Source: Clavelina lepadiformis (taxonomy: Eukaryota; Chordata; Ascidiacea; Aplousobranchia; Clavelinidae). From it: a stretch of 64,000 nt of DNA. The position numbers were made by a program, and so were the translations under genes. Positions 11,901 through 23,793 of this stretch are shown one piece after another (the stretch's first letter is position 1; each line of letters starts with the position of its first letter). The stretch spans positions 21,576,001 to 21,640,000 of the forward strand of contig NC_135242.1 of the NCBI RefSeq assembly GCF_947623445.1, in the 5' to 3' direction. Below the pieces are notes generated by a model, which saw only the letters and a list, made by a program, of their open reading frames with translations, searched no databases and was not told where the DNA came from.

Positions 11901-14900
11901 TCAAAGATAACACTGTCCACAAACAACTTACTTCTACCCAGTCATAATGATACCAGTTGTCCTGATGTTCGCGACGGTTTGTCGAAGAAATATTGAGTAT
12001 AACGGCGTAGCCCGGTGAAGAAGTGATTTGAGAAAAGCACAGAATCGGATAGTATCCAACGCGACTTTTTTGCTTGACTGTAACGTTCTGCCAAGAGTCT
12101 GAGGCGTTGTAATTACCGCCACAGGAATAAGATGCTAAAGTAAGAATATAATATGCTGTCAAAATTTCAATCCAAAAATTTTATCATAATGGTCAAAAGA
12201 ATTTCTCATTTGTTACAAAAAGATCTGTAAGAACGGAAGACAATCCAACCTGGGTGATAACTTGCTCGAAACCCGTTCCCGCTTACAGTTGAGTCTGAGT
12301 GATATTTTATCGTCAGACTTCCATGCTGGGACGTCACGGGTATCTCGCTTGCTTTTGCTATCGTGTAGTATCCAAGGCTCACAGAACCATCAAGTATCTG
12401 TTTAAAAATGTAGAAACTTTAGGTTTAATTGTCAAATTTACAATAGTTTTGAATAAAATTAATCATCAGACACCCACTTCCAATTGTTCGTAAGATACAT
12501 TCATTTTTATTCTGTGAAGATACAAGGACACTTGTTGGTCTGCTTGGGCTGTTATTGTCCATTGACAATCCATTTCTTCACCAAACTTTTGAAGGATTGG
12601 TTCACGCGGGTATGCGTATGTTGGCGCGTGTATCATTAATACACGATCGTTTGCCATGTGTTGGTATTTGCATACTGCGCGTTGGAAATAAAATACAATA
12701 ATGCAATGACAAAACGGAAAAAAATCAAAATTGAAATTACCGAAATTAATTTTTGACGTAAACTTCTTTTTTTAAAATAATTATGTTGACAAGCAGTTGT
12801 TTCTGATAATTCAACTTTCTATTCAAAGTGCAGAGGGCCATGGACGATTAAAAAATCTTGATTGTAGTCCCATAACAAAAACTACGTATACACTTTATCA
12901 TTAAACTTACCATTATTGCGAGTAATTCGAAAACCTTTGCTCGCTCCACTCTCATCAGTGTTGTATCGGACAAAAATATCTCTTGTGGCGGAATCAACTT
13001 CAAAAGTTCTTGTTACATTACCAGACAGTTCGGCAAGAATGGTTGAATTTTTTAGGTAAAGCTTAAATGATTCCAATTAACATAAAAAAATTTACAATAA
13101 ACTCACGGTAGCTTTAGCAATAAAAAGCTAGTATTATAATCACACTGCATTTAGCATTAAAACGCCGACCATTAATTGCAGGTCTAATTTTATCTCACTC
13201 AGACATCTTTTACTTAGCATTAAAGCTACACTTAAACGTTTTTACTGAAATATGATTCCTCAAAATTACAAATTTGTGTTTCCTTACCGTAACAAAATCA
13301 CAACAACTTTCGGTATCGACTTCCACTTTTATTTTCAGTCCAAACTTATATTGAGCTTCGAGATGATATACACAGTCAAATTCATGATTTATCTGACTTG
13401 GAAAACCAGGCGAGGTTATGACTGCTTTTCGGGTTCCAAAAGTTGGCAACCAATGCTTACAGTATTCTAGAAATAAAATAAATTTTCTGTGAGCTAAGAG
13501 GCGAATGAGAAATGTAGCTTACCATAAAAGCTTTTTTGCTTAACAAACTTTTTTAACGACGCTTTAACTTTGATTGGATTATATTCGAAATAGTTGTGCT
13601 CTTGTAGATGATCTAGCCTGATAAAGTGATAACATGCAACACTACATCTCATTTCTCACCATTTGAAAGACGGGGAAATATTTCATTATTGCAGTAAAAC
13701 AAAGGCTGGTTTAGTGGCCCCATGTAGTTAAGGAAAGTCGGCAAACGTCGAAGCCAACTGGGAGGCTGGCAAATATTTCCTTTCGGAGTACAGCTTCCCG
13801 GAATTGAACTTGAAAACATGAACACAAATGCTAAGGCGACAACTTCTTTTTTCTGATATGATGAATAATAGTGATATCGTCCAATAAAAAGAAACCGTGA
13901 AATTCGAGAATAATCAAGTTGATACTAATAAGTTACATGTTGTATACAGAATATACAGTTAAAATGCATAAATTATTGCAGAGTACATATTATGATGTAA
14001 GATGATCGAAAACCGTGAAGTAACCCAAATATTTTAAAAATACTACAGTGCTTGTTGAAAGTTACATTTAATTTTAGTTGCATACTTCCTGGTATATAGC
14101 TATTGAGTAAATGACAGACGATTCTTATGTAAAAAGAAAGTCTAAGCGCGTTTTAGAACCTGTCACACATCCAGTGATCTTCCACGAAAGCAAGTATCGA
14201 ATCAAAATCAATGCTTCTTTTGTCGTCACCATTTCTTTTACGTTGGCGCTGAATACATTTCTTGTATTTTTTGTCTAAAATCTTATTTTGCTGCAAACAC
14301 GTCTTCCGAAAAAACATTTTACCATCCTTCACTATTAAACATCAAATTATTCAACATATTTACATGCTGAGTAGAAGTCAATCAAATAAATTAGGTTGAA
14401 CATAAAACTTTTACTTGTTTTTTAAAACTTGAAAACTGAAATTTACGCAAAGCGTCACAAATAAATGATCCATTATTGCAATTTTATCCTTAGGCTATCG
14501 AAATATGAACTTATTCGAATTTATAATTTATTTTGCTAATTAACGTCGATGATTTGAAAACCAATAACCTGTTTCTTGTTGCTGCTTTATTTTTTTCCGT
14601 CTACTTTGTTTCATGCATTTAAGTGTAATCTGTAACAGAGTTGAGTTTGGTCGAAGCAATTGTTTGACGCTTTCTTTCCAACAGGTGGGGGTGTTGCGCC
14701 CAGCTGCTTTACTGAGAGAAAAAATGAAAACTGAAGTTTCAACCAAAACGAATCTCCCCAGAAAATTTTCAACAAATTTCTAAAAATAATTTATCATATT
14801 AATATCTCCTCTACAATACAAATTTTTATTGTCAAGAAATTTTATTTTTAAACATACAGTGCATAGCTTATGCAAAATTTATTTTCAAATTTTACTCACC

Positions 14901-16089
14901 CGCAGGTTTCGTCTTCAGTTTTCGTAAACCATTCCGTGTCAAGGACCACAAAATCGACGATCGATTCCCAAGATTTATACATCTTTCCCAACTAAATACA
15001 ATATATTTCCAGTGTTTTTTCTAGTACGGTGTTAAATATAAAGTTTCACTTTTTAGCGTGTAGTAATAGTCAGACAAGTTTAAACCTATTAACTTACTTT
15101 TTCAAAACAGTAATTGGTTTGATTTAGTTATAGCACAACATCATAATCTTTTAATGTAACCCACATATCTACAAACATGGTGGCCAAATAGTCAAGAAAT
15201 TTTGACTTCATTTAACAAATATAGCCAGATAGAGAAAAACGTAATGTACAGTGGACTTTATTGTTACAAACCAAGAATTCGAATGAAAATTGACTATTCT
15301 TTTCCATCTGTAATGTACTACAGTAGCCTATATCTCGTTTTGTAGCAAATAAAACTGACTACAATTAAATTAATAGCAAAAGGAACGAGCCAACGTAGAA
15401 AGCTGAAGTCCATGACTGAAAATAACACGCAAACAGTTTACACTGACTCGACAGTACAATCAGTGCCCGAGCCTTCCAATGATTTAGAACAAGCCGTTAT
15501 TTTTTAAAAGCAAACTCGTTTAGTTTACCTATAGTTTAGTTTTAGGCGTAATACTTTGCTAAATTCATAATAGTACATAATACAAATTTAGCAAATTTTC
15601 TTCGAATATGGTTGAAAAAGTTTACCTTGCTGCTCGAAAAACAGTTAATCAATTTTGGCCTTAACTTGCGAGTCCGGTAAGATATGTCCTTTCTTCTATT
15701 GCTCACATATTGCTGAAAACGGCAAGCTGCAAACGAATGTTGTATCATAGCATATAGTTTAACATAAGTAGATTGAACCTGCAACCTATCAGCAAAGCGC
15801 TGTAGCGTCTGTTAACAACTTTTGATATATTTTGGATATCAGAACAGAAACTTGTTTCATCAAATCCGATGATTGTGTTAATTTTTTGAAAAGGATGATC
15901 GAAGATGTTGCTTATTATAGCTTTACAATAATGTTTGTGGCGTTGTTTCAAAATTGTGGTGTAAGTGTAAATATGTCTTAACTAGAACCATACATATAGA
16001 AGATTGCCAAGATAAGAAAACCGATAAAAAGACTTACCAGAGCAAGTTGAAAGAATAAGCAATAGCACAATTTCAGCAAAAACCTTCAT
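8904..16089 (-). CDS. M3A: secreted protein with Cys-rich N-terminus and seven CUB domains
   Basis: Twenty exons on the minus strand: 16038-16089, 15626-15726, 14900-14991, 14569-14711, 14160-14331, 13660-13808, 13288-13466, 12911-13061, 12478-12674, 12250-12397, 11932-12134, 11715-11850, 11388-11563, 11005-11155, 10709-10917, 10305-10449, 10016-10203, 9756-9897, 9511-9674 and 8904-9125. They total 3120 nt, giving 1039 residues with no stop. Residues 1-18 are a signal peptide (MKVFAEIVLLLILSTCSG). About 18-236 is the Cys-rich region. CUB1-7 cover about 237-346, 347-461, 462-574, 575-683, 684-801, 802-911 and 912-1039. CUB hallmarks include SPGFP, CCDFVT, IYDG and several NxS/T sites. No transmembrane segment was seen, so secretion is expected. 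This is the best-preserved family member here. It is divergently paired with P1. CUB arrays usually bind proteins or glycans extracellularly, but the function of this one is unknown. Confidence 0.88.
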
Positions 16090-17266
16090 ATTGAGCTTTC
16101 CCTAAGCAGACAACTTGACTTCTGAAACAGATTTGAGTAACAAACCAACACAACCAACAAGTGATAATACTCATGGTTAGCAATACTATGATACCACTTA
16201 TGCTTCTGTATAACCTACCCTTTACATGTTACCAGCGTCGGCTTTTTTATTGGTTTCAAAGAAACGCACTTAAATTATAACAAAGCTTTCAACAAATAAT
16301 TTTCGTGGCTTATATGGGTATTTTCCACATTGCAAAGTGGAACCAATTAAAAAGCTGTTGATGATGGCGATTTCTATTGGATTGGTAATCTTCGAGCCAA
16401 AATGACCGAAATTTCCCAGTGTCAAAAACAGTCGAACGGAAGTATCAACAGGGTGAGAAATCAATTTATTTGCTATAAATTGCCCTACTTTATTTATCGA
16501 ATCATTATTGCAAAACTGAATTGCTGCCAACACAATGAATTATTTCCACAATCGCTGTATGCAACTTTCTATCCAAATTTGCAGGAATTCTATGCATCAC
16601 CAGATCATTTACAAAGCTTGCATAAGAAATAGCCTACTTACTACAGACTGTACTGTACTGCACTGTAAAATGTAACAAAATTGACAACAATAATTTTCTC
16701 AAGAACTAATTAAAAATGACAGCTTTTTTGCATCCAAAAATTTTTGCGCCCTATAGTCTTAATTTAGCTGGCTTAATATCTGAAGCAAGTATTCGTACAA
16801 CCATGTCTGAATTTCTCGTAATTGCCCTGCAAAACTGTCAACTATGAACAATTTGTCGATTACGATTTCAATAATAATTTCTCTTCTTCCCTCCCTTTCG
16901 TTTGCTCATCATACAGCACAGATCTCAAAACCCACGAACGGTGTAGTGACAGGGATAAGTGTTAAGCAATCAGATCAAACATAAGTTAGAAATCTGGAAT
17001 TAACGTTAGCGAAAATTGCCTCAGAGTTGTACCCAAATTTAATGAGGTGATCAGTAAACGTTCCAGAATCCATCGGATTGCTGTGTATTGTTCATTACGA
17101 CAGAGTGTTTTGAAGTAAGACTGTAGGGAAGAAGTCTTACTGGTTATTTTACAGTGGCATTCGGTAGAAGTGCATTGATTATAGAAAAGTGTATGCATGT
17201 ACATGTGCTGCGAAATAATAGAGTCCATAACACTTTACACTTGCACTAAGTTGAGGGCTTTCGAAG
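16090..17266. promoter_or_regulatory. Shared 5' region between divergent genes M3A and P1
   Basis: 1.18 kb separate the two start codons, which face away from each other, so both promoters must lie here or use upstream untranslated exons. A short (TACTG) run near 16650 matches the pentamer of the large microsatellite at 49.6 kb. On the M3A side a polypyrimidine-AG (CTGTTTCAG) occurs just upstream of the ATG. This could be an untranslated-exon or spliced-leader acceptor. No firm TATA box was identified. Confidence 0.4.
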
Positions 17267-20200
17267 ATGAAGGTTCTTGTCATTACCTTGCTTGCTTTAG
17301 CCTGTCTATCCGCAGTTGAAGGTAGTGTGTAGTATTTTTTTACGTTAAACAGGCTAATAAAAGATACCCTTTATTCTGAAAAAGGTGTTTAATCATACAT
17401 AAAATGAAAAAATACATCTCTAAGAATATGGTGTCATTAATTTCAAAAAGACAGCATGACGTACAACCTGTTAATAACTTATTAATTAGGCTGCCGATTC
17501 CAGGAAGAATTGCAATCGGGACGACAACGAACGAAAACACAGAAAACGCGGTGGCTGAGACCTTACTTCGCTAAATGTCTTTCAAAGAAGGTAACTAACA
17601 AAGGCCAAGCTTTAATGTTTTTGCGATAAACAACCCTAAAAATGATTATGAGATGCGCTTGATATATAGCATAAGTATAGAGACATAACATGGCATTAAA
17701 TGAGTTTCAATCTGAAAACCATTTATGCATTGTTACAAATCTACGTGTACAGGCGGGTAGAATGTACAAGTCATGGGAATCAATCGTTGATTTTGTGGTC
17801 TTGGATAGCTACTGGTTTCATTCCACTGAAGCAGATTTTTGCAGGTACAAGTTCAGTTATTCGTGAATATTTAGATATCGTTGTTAACAGTGCCAGCTTT
17901 AGATCAATACGAGCGATATGCGACCACGGGCCACGCGATGCTTAGCGCGCTTGCTAAGGCCCTGGTTGCTGAGCTTGATTTCCAACAAAAAACATACGCT
18001 GAAGAATTTTAAGGCCACATACAGGACATACAATTTGTGAAATGCAAGCTTTCTTTTAATTTTGATTTTGCCTTTTGCACATTTAGTCCATCTTATGGTA
18101 ATGACCATGCGTGTTGTTGGAAAATGAACATTGAGCGTATCTTCCGACCAGAGTCAACGATAAAACCATTAACTATCGAATGTATTGATGAATACGCATC
18201 ACACATACAGCAGCTAACTGGTAAGCTAAATAAAATGTACCTAATTCAAAAGTAGCCAGCACGTTTTATTAAAACGTTAAAACAACTTTTAACCAACTTG
18301 TTTAAACATCTTTCTCTTGCAGGCGGAAATACCGTCGGTCCTGTCACTGAAATAAGTTGTCTTCATAGAAATACAACGCTCAGGCGTCAGTATGAAAATT
18401 GCTTCACACTTTCATTGCAAGAAGAGAAAGACAGGCAGCAGTTTGAAGTAGAATCTGTAGTTGCTTTTGTGGAAGATCACTGGGCATGTGACAGGTGGGT
18501 GAACAACCTTGTCACATTGAACTCAATTTTGTTCAAAATGAAACAGATGTTTGCGGTAAACAAGCTCACTTCCTTATAGATCGGTCCCTGGAAGTTGTTC
18601 TCCAAAGTTTAACTTCACGTGTCACCCCGCTTCCTGGCTTCGAAGAATGACGACCTTTACCGAGCCCAACACTCCTCTTCGTCGTATTTTGATGGATTGT
18701 AATGCAAAGGTATTCCCGTGGGCGTCTGCAGGTAAGCGACATTGGAATAGAAATTAAGTATAAGAACACGCTGCAACTAAAAAAGCTTTAGATAATAAGT
18801 CATAATAATAAAAATAATTATATTAATTACAATTATAATAATAATAATTAATAATCATTCAATTAGTTTGTATGCTTTCAAAACTGCTTTGAAATTGACT
18901 TCAAGATTTTTAATTTATATGACGACAGATCGTTCATTATGCAAATCACGACTTTAAATCGGCCGTTTTCTGGGTGCCGTTTTCGTTTGAAAACACCGTT
19001 CTTTTTCTACATATTTTGACGTAAACTTTTCGACGTGTTCTAAAGAGGAGTGCTGGCACGTGCTTAAAGCCAATGGGACACAAACTCATGTAATGACGTC
19101 ACAAGGTTATCCTAAGCAACTTCATGACGTTGATTGCTCCTACGAATTTCAAGCCCAGCTTGGCTTTACATTGGAGATCACAGTTGAAGTGGACATCGAA
19201 GAATGTTGTGATTTTCTTGAGGTATGGTGCTAGAGATTACTGATGCTCCTTCAAAATATATTCACGGATCGTTCAGAAAAAAAAATTCCCATTCATGCAT
19301 AAATCACACATAACACACACTCTTTCCTGAACTTCGCGTAAGGGTGTTTAACATACACTTCTGTGCTTATGACAGGTTACTAGCGAAAACGATAAACTTA
19401 TTGCAAAACTTTCGGGCAATGTGAAAAGAACGTTCAGGAGTTACCCCGGTGAAAGCTTCATCTACATGGAATATCATACTGATGAGAGCATCGGAGGTAA
19501 AGGATTCCGAGCAAGCTGGAGAAATGGTGAGGATGTTTATTCAACTGAGTGTGCAGGAAATTTTACTACTGCTGCTGTCAGTTTAAGAATGAAAGCAAAA
19601 ATAGTATAATATGTTGTTAATATGCGGTTTTATATTGTTTAACAGTTTGCGAGTATAAACGTGTGGCTTCTGCACGCCATTACAGTCCAAAGTTGTATCC
19701 GCCTTTCTATGGGTACGCATCTCAAGACACACTGCCAACGTTCGACAAAGAACTGGAATGCACATGGGTTGTAACTGCACCACCCGGGGAACAAGTGCTT
19801 CTTGTGTTTGAAGATATTTATATGAATACATGCTGCGACAAGCTAACAGTAAGAATGGATGTTGCTTTGTCGTGACAATGCGTGTGATGTCTTCATTTCA
19901 TTTCCAGATACACGACGGACGTATCGACCTGGGTAGTTTTGCATTGACAAACGCAAGAGGAGTTCCCATACGGTCTCAGCACGGGATGCTGACATTGCGA
20001 TACCAAACTAATTCTACCGTTTACGGAAACGGGTTTCTAGCAAACTATGGAACAGGTTTGAACAAGATCTGGTTCTCTATACTCAAAACAGTATAGCTGT
20101 GTATAAATCGATTGGCTCGGAAAAATTTTCTGTTTGTTGTACATCTAAAATACACTTCGCATTCATAACCCGCTCGTGTTTTTCCTGCAAACTGACTTAA

Positions 20201-22350
20201 AAATTAACTTATTTCGAAACACCTGTTTTTAGCAACACGACGAGCCCCATGTGGGAATGCACGCAATGCATCTGACGCATGGCGGCATTTTTCGACGGGT
20301 AAACTCACGAAAAAAAGTTACAAAGCTTTACGGTGTTTCTGGCAAATAACTGCAAGTGAAGGCTACGCGGTAGTAGTTAACATATCGTCCATTGTCACGG
20401 CAAAACCATCTTTCCACCGACAAAAAGTGCAGGTGAAATTAAGATTATCTATAAGTAGTTACCGTACTTTAGATTTTCGGTTTCTAAGTGTTCAAACTTT
20501 AAGGCCAGCATTAGTCATGCTACGATGTTACCTAAGTTTGTCTGCAAACAAAATCTATGCTTTTTTCTTATGTTTATATGGAAATAATTATGTAATAAAT
20601 TTTTGCGATTTCGGTGAACTTGCTTTAGATCAATTTGTTAAATTCTGAAAGAGGTTCTTGTGTAAACTTCTTGCAAACTGATTGCTAATTTTAACCAGGT
20701 CTTTGATGGTTTATCTGCGCTACAAAGCTTTTTTAACGAAAGTCACATGTACGTGTCCAGCAAAAGCAATCTAGCCATTCAACTTTTATCCCATGAATGG
20801 AGGACATTTGGATTAAGAGCCTCATACAGACAACGTGTGTGGTATCAGATTGACACGGCAATAACATATAATAAATACGTTACCAAATATCTGACGTTGC
20901 CGTCAACGTAGATGAAATTTTATCTTTTTCAGTTCCTTGCAACGTCACTTACAATCTCACTGGTTCCGCTTCGATGAAGCTTGCCTCGCCTGACTACGAA
21001 GGTTTTCCTTTCAACATTTACCAACGATGCACTTACACTTTGCACGCCCAACCTGACAAGAAGATACGAATGACTTTGAAAACCTTTACTAAAACAGGAT
21101 TTGTGAATGTGACGAAATTATAAACAAATTTCATGATATAATCCTTGCATTTTACTAATTGTTGCAGATATTTGGAGCAATAGAGATATACCTTTATTAG
21201 AATAATTTCTAGTACACCGGCAATACGAAATATATTTACAGTGATCTCTCTCCAATCCGACTTTTGCTTCTTTTGTTAGATTAAAAGTGGCCACGTCAAC
21301 CTTGGACGCGTCACTGGTCTCCAGAAAACCACACACTTGACTTCGAGCGGAAGCATGTTGCAGCTTCATTACACTGCAGCCAGGGCAAAGACTGCAAAAA
21401 CAAGAGGATTTTTCGCTACATACCGACAATGTAAGAATGTTACTTAAAACAAGTATTTTTTAAGCCGCTGACCGCTTTGAACCCCGTGTATTCTGCAGTC
21501 AAGCCAAAGTGTGGGACAGTATTGATTGCCAATTCTTCTTCTCAAGTTTTCTTATCTCCTGGTTATCCGAATATGGAAAACACCAACTGTGAATGGATAA
21601 TCACCGCAACCACTAAGATGAATGTGATGCTTAATCTTGTTGATTTCGAAATGGATACGACCAGCGCCTTATTTGTATGGTCTTTTTATTTAAATTGCCT
21701 GTACATTTTATACGCTTACATAATGTTAAAAAAACTCAGTTTGATTATTAAAAAGATATTCAGCCTATTCAGATATTCTAGTTATGAGGATTTGAAGTAA
21801 AGTGTGTAACGTTGGACCTTAAACTTGTGAGTTGTTACTAACACACCATCAAAACATTACAGGTTTACGTGAATTTTGATCGATTTTTACACACTACTAG
21901 TTTTCATCAAGTTTACTTTATTTTTTAGTCTGTGTTGAAGACTACGCGGTTGGACCAAGCAAGCAGCTAATCTACTTTCCCGACATAAACTCAAATAAGT
22001 TAATCGTCGACTGCAAGTATAATTTTATCACAGAAACCGGATCTAGAATTGAACTGACAGTAACGGATAAAACGAAAATAAGGAACGACATCGTGGAAGT
22101 AAAAAGTCAAACTTTAAATTCGATTAATTTGAGTTAATTTCGTTGACGCCACTTATTTGATTTTACGTAGATCTTAGAAGGCAATGAGACGTTGTATAGT
22201 CTGGAAGGATACTACCAACACAGTCTCTCTGACCAAACAAGCTATTACAACACAACAGTACGGTCGACAGGAAACAAACTGACATTGCATCGAGTGACTT
22301 TTATCCAGTCACCTTCTGAAGGCTTTGTAGCTCAGTACAAAAATGTTTAA
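17267..22350 (+). CDS. P1: secreted multi-CUB protein, shortened array
   Basis: Exons: 17267-17321, 17490-17590, 17753-17844, 18087-18220, 18323-18494, 18580-18731, 19046-19221, 19376-19526, 19646-19848, 19908-20055, 20233-20432, 20699-20834, 20933-21108, 21280-21430, 21929-22098 and 22171-22350. They total 2397 nt, giving 798 residues. The signal peptide is MKVLVITLLALACLSAVEG. The Cys-rich region covers about 19-235, CUB1-4 about 236-682, and a final CUB like M3A CUB7 about 683-798, ending at TAA. An additional half-CUB exon at 21499-21674 has lost its partner and must be skipped to keep frame. Relative to M3A and P2, CUB5b and all of CUB6 are missing. Exon 13 is unusually similar to M3A. 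The product should be extracellular with an unknown partner. Exon boundaries follow GT-AG and phase; they are not transcript-confirmed. Confidence 0.82.
18800..18857. repeat. AAT-rich simple repeat in P1 intron 6
   Basis: Imperfect run of ATA/AAT triplets between P1 exons 6 and 7. It has no coding consequence. Confidence 0.7.
21499..21674 (+). pseudogene. Orphan CUB5a exon inside P1
   Basis: This 176-nt exon has a good acceptor (TTCTGCAG), an open frame and CUB first-half features (CGTVLIANSSS, SPGYPN, CEWIITA), and ends before GTATGG in phase 0. The next good exon (21929) needs phase 1, so including this exon breaks the frame. Only a GTTTAC acceptor-like remnant near 21867 hints at the lost CUB5b exon. 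It is best read as a relic of a deletion that removed CUB5b to CUB6. Confidence 0.7.
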
Positions 22351-23793
22351 AATTTAAATCTTGTGATTTTGTTGTGTGAGTAACAAGAAACTAGAACCAT
22401 GTTTCAGATTATAAGCGATATGAAATAACCTATTAATTGAAAACCTTTCGGAACTTGCGAAGAGTATGTATGCGCAAGCAGATGAAACAACATAAGTTTG
22501 CAATAATATAGACCAATGACTTGTTGGACATGTGATTAAAAATCAATGTGTGTGTATTTTTGTTCTTCTTTTTGTTATTTGCTTTAGCATCACTTGAATA
22601 CAGCAGTTGTATTCATTATTATACAAAGACTGTGTTTAAGTGTACAGCAGAGTCGTTACACATCAATGTGTAAAAGATTAATTGATATTTTGCCCATTAC
22701 TTGCTGCTGTTAAACCTATCGAGTTTTAAGTATACAATTTCTGTACATCCTTTCCAGGAACGTTACCTAACTAGCATCGTGTGGCCTTGTTTTCGTAATG
22801 CAAAATTAATTTCAATGAAAAAATGTATTCGTGCAAATTCATATACAAATTTTAAATCAGGAGACTCAAAACTCACTCACAAAGTTCATTTCATACCATG
22901 AATAAACGGTAAAGATCTTTTCACGGTCACATGACACAAAATATTTTGTACTGTAAATTTTATTATTAACCCTTGGCAAAATTATCTTTGACTACAAGTT
23001 ATGCAGGATAATAAAAAGTGAATTAAAAATAAAAAATATGAAAACAAAACAAAGTTACCGAATTTTGCAGCCAGAAAATGCCATTTGGAGACAAACTAGT
23101 AACTACTTTTCAAATTGTTTTCATCAATGTTTTTATATCTGCGTTTTCGATAACTCCCTCGGGGTAGCAAAAGGAAATTCTCCACCAAACAACGTGTCAA
23201 TACGTGAACTGTTTAAATAAAATGTTTACTAAATGTCAAAGCTGTTTTGGCAAGTTTCTTCGAAAAACTGGAATCTGTATAGCCTAGCGCAGCCTACAGT
23301 ATAGAACAGAAAGGAGAAAAAGTAATCAAAAATTTTAGCTTCTTGCATTTACTCAACAGAAATGTTCAACTTCGTCGATTTTCGACATTGAATTGATAAT
23401 TTCTCTAGCCTGTGCCATTGGTATGAAAGTTGTTATTACAGGCTAATTCTATTGATGCGTTTTAGGTTATCGCAAACTAATCGTGAGCCAAAACTGCATT
23501 TTGCCACGAAAGTTTAAAGGTTGAAACGATCGTTTCAACTTACCACATATGATGTAAGCGTATTTTAGGAAGCAATTGGCGGGTGAACAAGAGGTGTTGC
23601 AACTTGCTTTAAAAACGTTTCCGGATTTTAGGAAACTCCCAACTATTACAAAAGTTTGCAAATGTAAACCAATTGCATTGCCTATAACAATAAAGCAAAA
23701 AGTGCGTGGTGAAGCTTTGACCGTATACTTTATAGCAAATGCTCTTCAAATCAGTTGCTTGGAAAAATTCTAAATTAAAAAGATCCATTGAAA
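22351..23793. other. Intergenic between P1 and P2
   Basis: AT-rich with no supportable exon. An AATAAA occurs at 22901, about 550 bases after the P1 stop, and may be its polyadenylation signal. The P2 5' region must lie in the right half. Confidence 0.4.

Larger units (their letters stand above)
1..16905. repeat. Segmental duplication, copy A
   Basis: This block holds M1A, M2A and M3A. Its left part is repeated as copy C at 50783 onward. The offset is 50782 at first and 50003 after the transposon insertion. Its right part, from about 8396, is repeated as copy B at 32813-41621 with an offset of about 24690-24715. All copies are in direct orientation. By eye, A and C differ at only a few percent of sites, and A and B somewhat more. 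The left limit lies outside the window. The right limit at about 16905 is where similarity to copy B stops. Confidence 0.9.

Noticed and set aside
16270-16533. Minus-strand 87-codon frame upstream of M3A, also open in copy B
   Set aside because: DNA identity between the copies is high everywhere, so the shared frame is not evidence of selection. No splice sites or known motifs.
21867-21914. Possible CUB5b exon in P1 starting VYVNF
   Set aside because: Only the first residues fit, it does not give the phase needed by the next exon and the remaining intron would be about 14 bases.
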